Below are positions 1-11,799 of a DNA stretch of 64,000 bases, in pieces. The DNA is from Colias croceus (lineage: Eukaryota; Arthropoda; Insecta; Lepidoptera; Pieridae). The position numbers and the translations under genes are program-made. The notes below the pieces were generated by a model. That model saw only the letters and a list, made by a program, of their open reading frames with translations. It was not told the DNA's origin and searched no databases. Positions within the stretch are counted from its first letter, which is position 1. Each line of letters opens with the position of its first letter. Location: the NCBI RefSeq assembly GCF_905220415.1, contig NC_059568.1, forward strand, positions 8,184,001 through 8,248,000. The letters are read 5' to 3'.

Positions 1-180
1 GCATAAATGCAATAAAATAATGAAATCTTGGCTGCATGAACTTTCATACAGCGATACCGAAGATCTGGTCTAAATATAAGAATAAACTTTAACTTTAATA
101 GAAATCTGTTGGTGAGAAATAAAACTTGAACAATTTACTTATGCTAAAAAGCTACTTTAATTAATATTATTGGATCCCTG

Positions 181-300
181 AACGCATTCACACATGAACA
201 CAAACACACACATATTTACACTATCACCTTCATCCACACTCACCTTCCCACAACACACACTTACACAGACACTCACACACACACACAATCACACTATTAA
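181..300. repeat. CA-rich low-complexity tract
   Basis: A run of irregular CA dinucleotides (cacaca interrupted by t and g). No open frame or conserved signal is visible. It sits directly before a LINE-like 3' end. Confidence 0.7.
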
Positions 301-535
301 GTACACTCATTATTATTAATTATAAATTATTTAAACATAATTATTGATGTACTGTATAATTCGTCAAAATAAAGTAACCTGTACTCCGTTTCTGATATCC
401 AAGATACAGGCAATAGCCTAGTTTGGATATCACTGTACTAGCAACCCTGTAAAATAATCCTACTGTTATCACATTTAACAATGTAATGTTTGAATATTTT
501 GGTTAATAAAGATTTTTATTATTATTATTATTATA
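301..535 (+). mobile_element. Probable non-LTR retrotransposon 3' end with (ATT)n tail
   Basis: Non-coding sequence ending in 'ggttaataaagattttt' followed by several ATT units. A polyadenylation-like AATAAA directly before a simple (ATT)n tail is typical of LINE 3' ends. No reverse transcriptase frame remains, so it would be a 5'-truncated copy. Family not assigned. Confidence 0.4.
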
Positions 536-1019
536 TATAATATAATAGTATGGCGGCTTAGATGTTTACACATATAAAGATGTATTTTCAAGTAATGTTG
601 TTTTATTTCTTACCCCGATCATACCAACCAAACCAACTCATTCATTTTGTTTTAATACGTTAAATAGCCAGACATTTGACTGCATGAAATGAAAAAGTAT
701 GCCTGCCTAGATAGACTATTCGCTCTTTATCGTCCTGGATAAATTTAAATTGTAATCCTCTGGGAAGGCGGATATTCCTTTGCTACATGCTGTTAGATTG
801 AACAAAGATGTTTGATGTCGATCTGCGACACGTAATAAATAATATTATGTTCTACGACATGATGGCTAACCAAGCGTTAGCCACCCCTAAAGACATTTCT
901 TTTTTCACAAAAATGTAATTAGCAAACCCGAAACAACCGCTTCCCCTTAGTACGCTTATCTCTTTAAAAGTATGCAATAGGTTTTGAGGTGGGATTTTTA
1001 AATCGAGAGGCAGCTTTTT

Positions 1020-1385
1020 ATGTAGGAACTAGCTTCCGCCCGCGACTCCGTCCGCGCGGATGTCGGTCTTCGCGTGGATGGTTTATTTCTCCATTTTGAG
1101 TAACTCTGACAATTACATCTTATAAATATATATTGGACCCAAATACGGCTAGGCCTATAATAATACGCAACGTGTGTTCGCGGTTCTACAGAACAACGTC
1201 TATGGATAAAACTGAAAAATTAAGATTAATTTTTTTCTGCGTATTTTTCCAGGATAAAAAGTATCCTATTTTACGCACAGGATAATAAGGTATAATTAAA
1301 CAAAGTTTCATCGAAATCGAACCGTTAGTTTTCACGTGATGCCTGAACATACAGACAGACAGACAAAAATTTTTTTAATTACATA
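1020..1385 (+). repeat. Lepidoptera interspersed repeat (agctt-ccgcccgcg family)
   Basis: Begins 'ctagcttccgcccgcgactc' and runs through a 'tcatcgaaatcgaaccgttag' block to 'acagacagacagacaaaaat'. This order is characteristic of an abundant non-coding lepidopteran repeat. A short opposite-strand piece (cgcggacgaagtcgcgggcac) lies at about 3898-3935. Element class is uncertain from sequence alone. Confidence 0.55.
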
Positions 1386-1589
1386 TTTGGGTTTGGTATC
1401 GATCCAGTAACACCCCCTGCTATTTATTTTTTCAATATTTTCAATGTACAGAATTGACCCTTCTACAGATTTATTATATGTATAGTTAGATCAATACATA
1501 TAATAAAATTCTAGAAAAGCGGTGTCTGTACAATGAAAATATGGAAAAAAAAATTAGCAGGTGTTATTACTAAATCGATCACAAACCCA

Positions 1590-1735
1590 AAACTGTAGTT
1601 AAAAAAATTTTTGTCTGTTTGTCTGTTTGTCTGTATGTTCGTGCACGCTAATCTCAGAAACGGCTTATCCGATTTAGATGCGGTTTTCACTAATATATTG
1701 GAGTAATCTTCATTTAACATTTAGTGTTTATTTCA
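1590..1735 (+). repeat. Lepidoptera repeat fragment (tgtttgtctg...cgctaatctc)
   Basis: Contains repeated 'tgtctgtt' followed by 'cgtgcacgctaatctcagaa', the core of a repeat that recurs at 49017-49310 and 60905-61115. Short open frames on both strands here are not convincing genes. Confidence 0.45.
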
Positions 1736-2179
1736 TGTCAATCGGTTCGTAAACAAAAAAGTTATGACCATTTAAGTATTCACGGCGAACATTTGCTAAG
1801 GCATTCTATTTATTGTACACTGTACAGTGTACGATATAAGTTATCTGTTACAGTTATTCCTATAAATGTCCAGGTGATCATATCGAAAGTCCCCAAGGGT
1901 GGGGGGGAGAGGGGTAAGCTGAAGTAGTAGGGGGGAAGGGGTCAAATTAGAATTATGTTTTTTCTAGGTAAATTTTATACATAAAATGTCCTTTAAATTA
2001 TGTCGATTGTCGTATTATATTTTTAACTCCCGACGCAAAAAGATGGGTGATGAGTGTTTGACAACTATATGTGTATAATACATGTTTGTGCTACCGTAGC
2101 TCGCTAACAGGTAATCCGAATTTGATGCGGTTTTTTTTGTTAGGCAGCATATTTTCAGACGCTGGTTCTTAGATAAAGT

Positions 2180-2980
2180 GTACTTATAAAAATAGGTTCA
2201 TCCATTTATTATATCTAGGTATATAGGGGTAAAAGTGAAATGAAAGTGAACGACCAAATGAAAGTAACAATAAGTCAAATTTTATCAAAATCGGTTCATC
2301 CATTTATTTGATATAGGAATAAAAGTGGTAATAAAAAAATGAATTTTGTCAAATATACTCAAGTGACATATCAAATGAAAGTGCATGACGTGTAAAGTAT
2401 AATTAGACATATTTAATCAAAATCGGTTCATCCATTTATTATACCTAACTCAACTCAAACTCAAACTCAAACATTCATTTATTCAATTAGACTACTATTT
2501 AGTAGCACTTTCGAATCGTCATTACATAATTATTTTAACATTTACCACCGATTCGGAAAGCAGTGATCTAATATAATGGGTAAAAGTTACCTATATATGG
2601 GTAAAAGTGGGAATGAAAAAAACGAATATTGTCAAATATGAAAGTGCATAACGGGTGAAGTACAGTTAGTTATATTTTTATCCAATTCGGTTAATCCATT
2701 TATTAGATTACAGCGGTAAAAGTGGAAATGAACAATAATCGAATGTGGTCAAATAATATACTCAAGCGGGGCATATGAAAGGGCAAAGTGTGAATTACAA
2801 TTAGTCATATTTTATCGAAATCGGTTCATCCGTTTATTACATTTAGGGGCGACAGTTGGTATAAATAAACCAAATGGAGCATCAAACGACAGGATATGAC
2901 GTGTACAATGTACATATGGGTACAATTATTACGTATAGATATGGTTTACATCAAAATCGGTTCTGCCATTTACTAGGGGT
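2180..2980 (+). repeat. Diverged tandem array, ~135-bp period
   Basis: The phrase 'aaaatcggttcatccattta' recurs with variants near 2190, 2287, 2420, 2680, 2815 and 2952. Most spacings are near 133-137 bp, one is about twice that and one is shorter. Each unit also carries a 'ggggtaaaagtg' type segment and a 'gaaagtgca' type segment. Non-coding. Confidence 0.6.
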
Positions 2981-3019
2981 GGAAAGGAAAGGGTTAAAAA
3001 TCTGTGAAAGAAGAGAAGA

Positions 3020-3200
3020 TATGGGAGCGAGAGGATAGCCACACCCTGGAAATTTTGAACTCTACTCAAAGCCACATAGGCCTGGCCCTTGGAATTTTTT
3101 TTCCTAAATATACCACTTCTTTTGCCACTGTGGTCCATTACAATTTGGGCACGGTTACGGCCCAAATCAATATGATGTAGGAATGTAATATGGAGGTACA
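3020..3200 (-). pseudogene. Helitron/PIF1-like helicase C-terminal fragment
   Basis: The minus strand encodes KGQAYVALSRVQNFQGVAIL at about 3025-3090. It matches the hallmark C-terminal motif of PIF1-family helicases (GQAYVALSRV, then a G-V/L hydrophobic block), including the Rep-helicase of Helitrons. An open stretch with IDLGRNRAQIVMD precedes it. Only about 60 codons remain, with no upstream Walker motifs, so this is a relic. It may belong to a Helitron copy spanning the tandem array; ends were not identified. Confidence 0.55.
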
Positions 3201-3304
3201 TTTGATAGTTCGGTCTCGCTCACTTGAAAATATTACATGAAAATAAGAAACAGAAGTTTAAAAATTTAAAAATTAAAAAAAAAAATCCCAAAGCAACGAA
3301 GATA

Positions 3305-3510
3305 AAGGAATAAATCATTTTTCAAACTTCCCGACGATCTTAAAAATTAAGTACCATTCTAAAAAAAAATATTTATAGAGGTATATAAGTATGATATTAT
3401 ATTATGATAATGTTGGCATGGCAGCCCCGACGACTTTGTTTTTTTTATAAATATTTAAAATGGTATTTATTTTTAAAGATCGTCGGGAAGTTTGTGAAAT
3501 TATTTATTGC
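3305..3510. repeat. Short inverted-repeat element (MITE-like)
   Basis: 'aaacttcccgacgatctt' near 3322 is mirrored by 'aagatcgtcgggaagttt' near 3477-3494, with poly-A/T tracts inside each arm. Palindromic ends about 200 bp apart and no coding capacity fit a small foldback or MITE. No clear target duplication was found. Confidence 0.5.
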
Positions 3511-4198
3511 GTGCAGTGCGTTGGGTTTTTTTTTATTTAATTTTTATTGCACGGTCTAAACGGTTTAGTTACTACAGGCGTGAGACAGGAAAGATCTGAT
3601 TTGGATTTGGTGCTGGATTTGATAAGAACTGAGTATCGATTAAGCTGATCAGTTGCTGCACGATACATTGTTAATAACATCCATACAAGGAAGGAAGAAA
3701 TTTGCTCGCCTCCCCCCTGGAGCTTAAAAATAATATGACATAATGTAAAAGAAATACATAAAAAATTAATAAGGCATTTATTTTTTTTATTTTTTAGCAC
3801 AGTTCTGTAATAAATTTTACTATCAGTTCTTTTAATTATTTATGGTAGTACGTGTTTACTCAATAATTAAGTTAATTAGTAACTAGTTACTATGCAGTCA
3901 CTATTCCACGCGGACGAAGTCGCGGGCACAGCTAGTGTATAATATTATAACATTATTGCATCCACGCGAAGCTTAAAATGAATTTTAAGTTTTTGTCCCT
4001 ATGCTAAAAAAATATTAATACATATTTTTTCGCATAATTCTTTGATGATAGTATTTATTGGTTATTTAACGTGGTTTTCTTAACGGGCACGATTAAGAAG
4101 CCTTTTATTTCCTGTAAGCTGTAACACCTACAGGAAAGATTTTATTTGTACACTAAGATTTCAGGACAGAAAATGAAATTATGTAACGCAAGGTTTTT

Positions 4199-4438
4199 GA
4201 TAAAAACCGGCCAAGTGCGAGTCGGCCTCGCGCACGAAGGGTTCCGTCCTGTGGGGGATCCTTACAATTTTTTTTTAATTTTTGTATTTGTTGTTATAGC
4301 GGCAACGGAAATACATCATTTGTGAAAATTAAAGCTTTATATCCATCACGGTTTATGAGATACAGCCTGGAGACAGACAGACAACGAAGTCTCAGTATTA
4401 GGGTCCCGTTTTACCCTTTCAGTACGGAACCCTAAAAA
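4199..4438 (+). repeat. Lepidoptera interspersed repeat (accggccaagtgcgagtcgg family)
   Basis: Starts 'aaaccggccaagtgcgagtc' and ends 'gtacggaaccctaaaaaat'. These are the two signature ends of a very common lepidopteran non-coding repeat. A longer opposite-strand copy lies at 43779-44183. Confidence 0.65.
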
Positions 4439-4439
4439 A

Positions 4440-6000
4440 TAAACAATTAAATTCTTTAAATCGCATGCGCTCCGAAGTGTATTAATGTTTTATTGGCTAT
4501 AAATATATAAACGTATGTAGTGATAATTAGGTGAAACAATATCAAGACCTACATAGGATACCTAAGTGTCCAACTTTTTAGACACTGTAAAATGTGACCG
4601 CGACTTAGTTATTCCGCGTTGAAGCCGATATCAGATTCGCGTAAATCTTCATCCCTTTGGAATTACAGACTACAGTATAGGTAACTTGCGTGCTGCCTTA
4701 TAATCTCCTCCAAGCTTGTGAAAGTCCTATTAAAATAAGCTCAGCCATTATAGCGTAATGATTGAACAAGAAAAGGCCGAAAATATCAGAGATATCGACA
4801 TCGTAGAGAGAAATGCAATCTAATATCAGATAAATCAGTCTATAAATTGGACACTGCATTCAAAAGATACATCAATGGCCTTCAATGGCTTACATTTAAA
4901 TACTTACCATACTAGTGCACCATAGATGAGCAAGGCGATGAAAAAACCTGGCAACTTACATTTTTTTTACTATTTTACCCTGGGATTACCTGAAGTGACA
5001 TGTCAACAATGGGTATAATTTTTTCATTATTCTTTATGGTAGTGAGTACCTAGTTACACTTTGAATAATTATGTACCTACCTGCTCTTGAAGTTTAATAT
5101 AAATGAATTTGCACTATATTAGAGTACATAACTGAACTTATGACTAGCAACAAATTCAATTTATAATGCCATTATGAAGTTTATATAGAATTAACTTTTT
5201 AAAGAGACTACAACTTAAGTTTATAATAGTTAAGATAGTAATCATTTAAGTATTTTCAAATTTTGAAAAGGATCTAGGATGATCTTCGACTTCATGGTGC
5301 AATGAAACAAAGAAATTCACATGATTTTTTAATAAATGTAACAAAATTATAATAAAGATATAAAACAATGCAAAATTCCCTGCACCAAACAACCAACACC
5401 CTGACAACCATAGTATAATAATGCATAAAAAATATTTTCACAAAATATATTCTTTCAAATATAACAAAATAACTTTTCATAAAGTCTTATTTGGAACATG
5501 GAACTAATCATATTAATTAACATTAGAGAGCAAAGCAATTCAAAACAAATCAGGAGTAGTTAAATTTATTTGAGATTCCCTTCCCAAAATATACTTCCTA
5601 CTACTAATTTATTAGTCTTAAATATTTTGTCACTTTTCAATAAAATTATAAATATTTTATTCAGTAGAAGTAGAAGAACAGTAAAGAGATAAAAAAGTAG
5701 AAAAACTTTGTTTAGAGTGACTCACACAAACAGACACATCAACTATTACTTATGATCAACAAGACAAGGAGGAAGCAAGGAGGTGAAGAATTGTTGATGC
5801 ATATGTTTGCGTCAGTGAGCCATTTCAAATGATTTTTATGCAGTTTTGCTTCTGTTAAAATCTGTTTTTACATAACACTTGTGACAAAGGCCAATGAAGG
5901 TAAAATATTGAGTTTTAAAATCTTATATATTGTGTCATAAAACAAATGTCTAAATTAAGATACCATCACATTTTTTAACAACTTATTTTAAACTAATTTG
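4440..6000. other. AT-rich intergenic sequence
   Basis: No gene or recognisable repeat seen. Three minus-strand AATAAA signals (TTTATT on the plus strand, about 5567-5660) lie 350-440 bases beyond the stop of the minus-strand gene at 6005-6514 and could serve as its poly(A) signals. Confidence 0.4.
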
Positions 6001-6004
6001 AAAT

Positions 6005-6514
6005 TTATAGCGCATGAAGGGAGCCTTTAAAATAATCATAGCGATAACGTCTTTTATCTTGCAATGCTGTTATTTTACTTGCTGTATCACAATCACGACA
6101 AACTCCACAAAATATGCTGGTAACAACATGAAAAGGACTTCGGTAGTATAGATTTGGATTTTTAAGTATCTTGTTCTTTTTGTGACAGCGAACATGGAGA
6201 AATAGTTCTAGTAACATAAGTAACACACAAACAAGGCTGGGGAATATCATGAGAGTAGGTATTATGAGTAGCAGCCTGTGACTTATAGTATTTGATCCGG
6301 CCAAAATGTTTGCTTTCAAAGTTTGGAATTTTTTGGTTTTACTCATATGTCCACGTGGAAAACGAACGGGCTTCCGTTTTTTTCTCGACTCTTGAATCGA
6401 ATAAATTGGTGCATCTTTAAAAACCATAGTCGGTTCTCCAGTTTCTTCATTGACAAAATAGGTGATTATTTCCCCAGTTTCCTCATCGCAACGAAATCTT
6501 TTAGATGCTGACAT
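6005..6514 (-). CDS. Unidentified small one-pass membrane-type protein
   Basis: The frame encodes 169 residues that I do not recognise. The acidic N-terminus carries a short internal duplication (EETGEIITYF then EETGEPTMVF, residues 11-32). A basic stretch follows (RKKRKPVRFPRG, 44-55), then one strong hydrophobic segment (about 81-108) and a Cys-rich patch (CGVCRDC, 136-142). The start is the first ATG after an in-frame TAG, with A at -3. A good splice acceptor (ttttgccatttag) ends at 6533 just upstream, and a strong donor (CAG|GTAGGT) lies at 6643, implying a spliced 5' leader. That makes a real gene likely. Function unknown. Confidence 0.6.
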   Translation of the reverse strand: MSASKRFRCDEETGEIITYFVNEETGEPTMVFKDAPIYSIQESRKKRKPVRFPRGHMSKTKKFQTLKANILAGSNTISHRLLLIIPTLMIFPSLVCVLLMLLELFLHVRCHKKNKILKNPNLYYRSPFHVVTSIFCGVCRDCDTASKITALQDKRRYRYDYFKGSLHAL

Positions 6515-6532
6515 TGTAACGGGTTGTCTGAT

Positions 6533-6642
6533 CTAAATGGCAAAACAATTATTATAAAATATGTAGTATTGACATTTTTGTTTATTCTAAAACTCTAAAT
6601 TACCAATATAAATAAAATAAAACAATAATTCCAACAACCTAC
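6533..6642 (-). other. Probable 5'-UTR intron of the gene at 6005-6514
   Basis: On the minus strand a consensus donor (gccag|gtaggt) at 6642 pairs with a pyrimidine-rich acceptor (ttgttttgccatttag) ending at 6533. The 110-bp intron lies wholly upstream of the ATG. The upstream exon extends from 6643 toward about 6700; its start cannot be fixed. Confidence 0.5.
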
Positions 6643-7149
6643 CTGGCGGGGGCAATGATTCTTAAGCGTGTAGTGGTGACAACTTTTAAAAGGCGAGAAA
6701 CAATTCAAATTTTTGTAAGATTTTGTTTATACGCATCTTAACGATACGTATAAAAATAATTGAAAAAAGCAAGGAATCTTTAAAAATGATTGTACAAGTT
6801 CAGAGCAGAATACAGTGATTTCGTAAATCGTACCTAACAGATTACAGATCTTGTATATTTGTGCTTAGCTGTGGTGCTTACTGCTTATTAAAAATCACAG
6901 AGCAAATTTGACATACGTCAGGTGGAGTCTGGAGAGGCCAGAGCACAGAGTACCTACATGAATATACGGGTCACAGAGTCTCTCACGCGTCCTACTATAA
7001 AATACAGATTTAGTTACGCGCGAATAACGTGCGTAGGACGTGCGAAGGTTCTGCTGGGAGCAGCAAAGACGCCATAGACTGTGCCAAAGACCTTGCCAGA
7101 GACGAATGACGATTGACGATAGACTATTACCACAACTATAAAGGTGAGT

Positions 7150-7720
7150 ATCGACTTCGCGCTCCAAGAGATCGAACATTGGCGCGCGCTCCAGCCGCGT
7201 GAAATGGATACCAGTTTGGAACGCGCGCCAAAATGTTCGTTGGAGCGGTCGAACGCGGAGCGGTCCGTTCCGTCGGGTGTCGGTTTTTTACCGCGCATCA
7301 ATCGTGGCGCGCGCGCCAATGGAGACGGGTTTGTCGTATTTTTTGTGTTTGTTGCGCTCCGAGTAATAATTATAGATAACCAAAGTGAAGTGAAGTTTTT
7401 TATTGTGTCTTCTATCACTTCGAACTGCATATCTCTTATAAGTGTCACTCCATACTGCATTCTTTTTCGGTACAGCTCTTTTATCCACCAACGCACTTTT
7501 CGTTTCTGTTTTTTCTTTCTTATTATGCTGTGTATAATTACAAAAGCTGCTGCTGCTTGTACCGGACTAGCTTCCATGATGAACGGTCAAACACTGGAAC
7601 GTTTGCCACGCGCGCCAGGCGCGCTTAGTTGATATACTTCAATTATTTGGAACGCGTTCCGCGGAACGCACTCTCGGCGCGGTCATTCATGGCGCGCGCG
7701 CCAGGAGCGCGAAGTCGATA
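7150..7720. promoter_or_regulatory. CpG-rich block with repeated GGCGCGCGCC-type palindromes
   Basis: In an AT-rich region this block holds at least five GCGCGC-centred palindromes: ggcgcgcgct near 7182, acgcgcgcca near 7222, ggcgcgcgcgcc near 7308, acgcgcgcca near 7608 and ggcgcgcgcgcc near 7691. GAACGCG and TCGAAC motifs accompany them. Long frames are open on both strands, but that follows from the lack of AT-rich stops, and no protein family is visible. It could be a CpG-rich promoter or a diverged repeat. Confidence 0.35.
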
Positions 7721-7739
7721 CCCAGCTTTACGGTGCGTA

Positions 7740-9390
7740 AAAAGAACGCTGGATGAAAGTGATGGGGTGTGTTTGCGCTTGGATCGAGTTTTGCATGTAA
7801 GCTATGTGCCGATTATTTTATTTTTGAACTAGGCTCGCGAATCGTGGCTTCGCAACTACCTATTTGTTATTCTTATACCACCTCATAACACCAAATAGAC
7901 CGATAAATCGCCAATGCGCAGCTTAACCGTCAGCGTTCTTTTTACTTGACGAGACCTGTAGGTATATGGACTTTTTCAAATTTTCAGCTTTTTGGCTTTA
8001 TCTAATGTAGGCACTACACAATATAGGCCAACGCATTCGCCACCGCGCTGTGGGTGGCTGTGGGTGGGCGCGGTGGGTGGCTGGCGGTACGCTTGTCAAC
8101 GCGCTTGTGAGTTCATCCCTTCTACATCTCAATAAATTTAAATGTTTCCTCGTTACTGATATTATACGCCATTTCGTTAGTTTATGTGTTAATTTGCCGC
8201 AAGAAAAAATGTACACTCTTGATCGCGTGGTCAATGTGTGGATAGTTCGCCAAGCTTGCGACAAGTTTCTTTGATGTACCGACTCCGCGCGGCAAGATCG
8301 CAAGCGCTTGGCCTGTGGCCTGTGGTCTGCGGCCTGCGCACTTGCACGCATTGGCCTATGTGTGGCGGTGGCATTACTTACCTAGCTATAGATTGTGCAA
8401 AAACCCAACCTGTTAAAATAGATCAAATTTTATCAAAACAAAATATAATATAAATTATAATATACTAGATTGTAAATAGGTTACTTTTTGATAACTTATA
8501 GTACCTGTGACCTCCGTACATTCTGGCAAAGCTAGCTTCACACATATTATTCTTTGTGAGTCTGTGGCAATCATTATCTATGGTGGCAATATTGTGGCCA
8601 TGTTCCGTCTGTGGTTAGTAAATTTATCACAAATTTTTAATAGGTAGTCAAATACAGAAATACTGTGGTAACTGGTACCTACGTAGAATTACTTATTACC
8701 TACATACAGCTAGAAGAGAAGCGAGGTGTACCAATAATTCAATTGTTTGATACTTATGTTGTGTCTTGAAACCTACATAGGTACTTCATAAATTTTAATA
8801 TATTTATCTACTTTATTTAGTTTTATCACTATTTATGGTACCAGGGTGGCAGCAGTTAGCAGTACCTACAGATCAAGTATGTATTCTTTTTGATAAATAA
8901 TGTAAAAAGAAACTATAATCTTTAAGGTGTATTTTAAGAAGATGTTTAGATAAATATGTTTGAAAACCGCATGACGATGATTTCGCGACTCAGCAACCCA
9001 CCTAAATCTGCAGTAGGTAGGTAGGTATATAATATTTCCGATTACATGCATTTTTTCCTACCTCATGTAGAATTGGATATTCATGAAACATATAACAAAT
9101 TTGTTTTATTTGTTTCGTTAGCCTTACAAAATAATATCGTATAAGTCCTAAACTTATATCTAAAACGGCCATAAAATTATTGGGTTTCATTATTAAAAAA
9201 TATAATTTTTTTTATGAGGGTACTTATTAAAAGAACCATTACTTAGTCTGAAACAATTCAGTCTTCCTTTCCCATAAATTACATACTGTAGATGGTGACA
9301 GAATTTACAAAGAAGTATTAGGTATGTGTTTGAAATTTAAATTGTAGGTTATACTATTATGGAATCATGTTTATTGTGTTTATCACTACA
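7740..9390. other. Intergenic sequence, nothing assigned
   Basis: No gene recognised. A short G-rich stretch (gtgggtggctgtgggtgggc, about 8049-8090) and a 'ggcctgtggcctgtggtctg' run (about 8310-8335) are the only compositional features. Confidence 0.3.
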
Positions 9391-9394
9391 TACC

Positions 9395-9580
9395 TAGTAT
9401 AAAACAAAGTTGCTTTCTCTGTCCCTATGTCCCTTTGTATGCTTAAATCTTTAAAACTACGCAACAGATTGTGATGCAGTTTTTTTAAAATAGAAAAAGT
9501 GATTCAAGAGGAAGGTTTACATATATAATTTATTATGTTTTAGACAAAGCGGGCAAAGCTGTGGGTGGTAGCTAGTTAAT
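9395..9580 (+). repeat. Lepidoptera repeat (ctctgtccctatgtcccttt family)
   Basis: Shares 'ctctgtccctatgtccctttgtatgctt', 'aactacgcaacagattgtga' and 'gacaaagcgggcaaagct' blocks with opposite-orientation copies at 17140-17345 and 19250-19345. Non-coding. Confidence 0.6.
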
Positions 9581-11760
9581 TATTTTATAATAATGCACCT
9601 ATATATATTATATAATATGTATGTAACTATTCAGATTCGCATCCAGTAATCAATGTCAATGGTCATTTTGTGTGAATATAAGGAAGGAAATATAGTTAAG
9701 AATTGAAATACTCCCATCCTATCTATGAAGTTTAACAATTTGTGAGAGCTCCCAAATACTTTATGGTGGGACCAAGGAGAAATCAAGTGCCTTGTCTTGC
9801 ATTCTGCAACCACTGAATGTTGCTTGTGATTATTATACATGTTTTGGACCCATCTGTGAAGAGTAATAAGTTTTCACTGTAGACACCTTCTTGGTACAGT
9901 GGTCAACGTAAAAGCACAGAACTATATCTTGCGGTTTTCATCTTAATATTCCTGTGGGAATATCAGTATATAAATAGCCTTTATCTCCTTGTTACATAAG
10001 TTATCTGTCAGTAAAAGTTCAGTTAAAATAAGACCAGCTATTTTGCACATTGGTCAGAATACACAAAGGAGACTATTTTTTGTGGGCCCACCAAGACTCG
10101 TTAACATATACCTATTATGAATTTTGAAGCATTGTTGTTTTACAAACGAAACTGGAATCATGAAATTGAATTAAAAAGCTTTATTTCGATATCATTCCTG
10201 CTGTAGTGCTGTCTAGAAATCAAGAACAATGGCCAACATTTAAAAAAAAACTGGAACAAAACGTTTTTATCAATAGAATGAAAATAAAACCAAAAAGCAA
10301 AAAAAACTGCCTTAAACAAATCACATTAGAATCTGTTTTTATTCCTATTTATATGGAAGAATGTGATTGATAATGATTTTAAATCCTGTAATTAATCAAA
10401 TAAAACAATTCGTTTCTACTAAGCTAAAAAATCCGTGTAATGAAACGTTACATCTATTGGCTGCTTTGATAGATGTCAGTTCCTGTCGTAGTTGTAATGT
10501 TTTTATCATAAACAATGTTTTTATTTCCTGTTTTAAAATGTTATTGGTACAACTTAAGAGCATTTAATATTACAATAGAACATGAATAATAGCATAGCTG
10601 TGCAAATGTCTACCTGTATCATATTATGTATGTACTCCTAGTCATAAATCACGTACCTACCTACCTACTTAACTAACAATTTCTTATTTATAACAGTATT
10701 CCCATTCGCTAAAATCGCATAAGGTCCAGAAACTTGAGGTACACACACTTATATCACTTATTTTCTATACTATTTATAACCAAATCGGGTCTCTGTGTTT
10801 GTGGTAACTTCGCTGTTTCCGATTTCCGAGCTTGGAATCGTGACAATGTATGTGATGTTTTCTAATATTTATTTATTCATTCATTTAAATATATTGTACC
10901 CAATGATTCGAATGGGTCACACAAGACAAATCGCTCATTATCAGTTAGTTTTTATGTAGAAATGAGGTGAATGTTTGCACATCGTGATTCTAAAATCAAT
11001 ACCAAATCAATTAGGGTCAATGTGGGTAATTGTGAACAGGGGTGATTGGATATGACTCCGCTTATACTTTTATAACCTAAATAAATCTACTTTTAGAACG
11101 TAAATAATATTTTATTTCATAGATCTGATTCCGGTTTGTCAAATGTTTGGAAATTTATCTAACTGATAGAAAAAATCAGAAGTTAATAGAAAAAAATCTT
11201 GTTACTTGTTTACAATCACCCCTGTTGACAGTTATCCATCCTGACTGTGAATAAATAGTTGGTTAGCATGGAATGGAGGTCAGTTATTCAAAATGGTACA
11301 CATTTTATTAGTAACACACTATTTGTAATATACTGAATCATAAACTTAATAAATATGTTTTTTAAATTCTGCTTTTGGGTGAATTACATTTCCTTCCGCC
11401 GGAGGCCCCAAAAGAAAACCAGATTTACTTAGGAAACTACATTTAATAATTAAAATGAAACTTTTACAACTTTTTAATGTAACTTTTACATACCTACATT
11501 TATGTAAAACGTGTACGGAGTTAAGGAATCTTTATACATTTTAATAATTATTCTAAAGATGTCTTAAAAGCTAACACAGCAAAAGCTCGCTCGCATTCCG
11601 TTCCCATGCGAACGGCGTAGTCAGCAGTTTGCTGTTAAGGGCGGGACGTAACAGGTGGATTGTTGTATCCCGTGGTTGTATCTATTTTTTTTTCTAATCA
11701 GACAGATACAATTTCAATAACATCTCAGACTGAAATGTTTTTAAAGATTTTTTATTTCTT
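9581..11760. other. Upstream region of PRP4, no other gene seen
   Basis: AT-rich sequence with no supported gene. A GC-richer stretch at about 11580-11685 (tcgcattccgttcccatgcg onward) lies just upstream of the first recognised PRP4 exon and could include its promoter or an untranslated first exon; no TATA box or initiator can be defended. Confidence 0.3.
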
Positions 11761-11764
11761 ACAG

Positions 11765-11799
11765 GTATAATTTGCTTCACCAAGAATTATGGACAAAGA
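11765..11799 (+). other. PRPF4B: PRP4 first coding exon with its ATG
   Basis: The acceptor 'tttatttcttacag' ends at 11764. The exon runs 24 untranslated bases, ATG at 11789, three codons and two bases, then donor gtaagttttt at 11800. It is easily missed: 35 bp, followed by a 3.27-kb intron carrying a large palindrome. Confidence 0.75.

Noticed and set aside
2180..2980. Regularly spaced repeats as a possible CRISPR array
   Set aside because: The repeats are diverged, the whole ~135-bp unit repeats rather than short repeats with unique spacers, and the context is eukaryotic.
7014..7632. Long overlapping open frames on both strands (up to 187 codons)
   Set aside because: They overlap on opposite strands in a CpG-rich repeat-like block, where stop codons are rare. 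No domain, no splice-consistent structure and no conserved composition.
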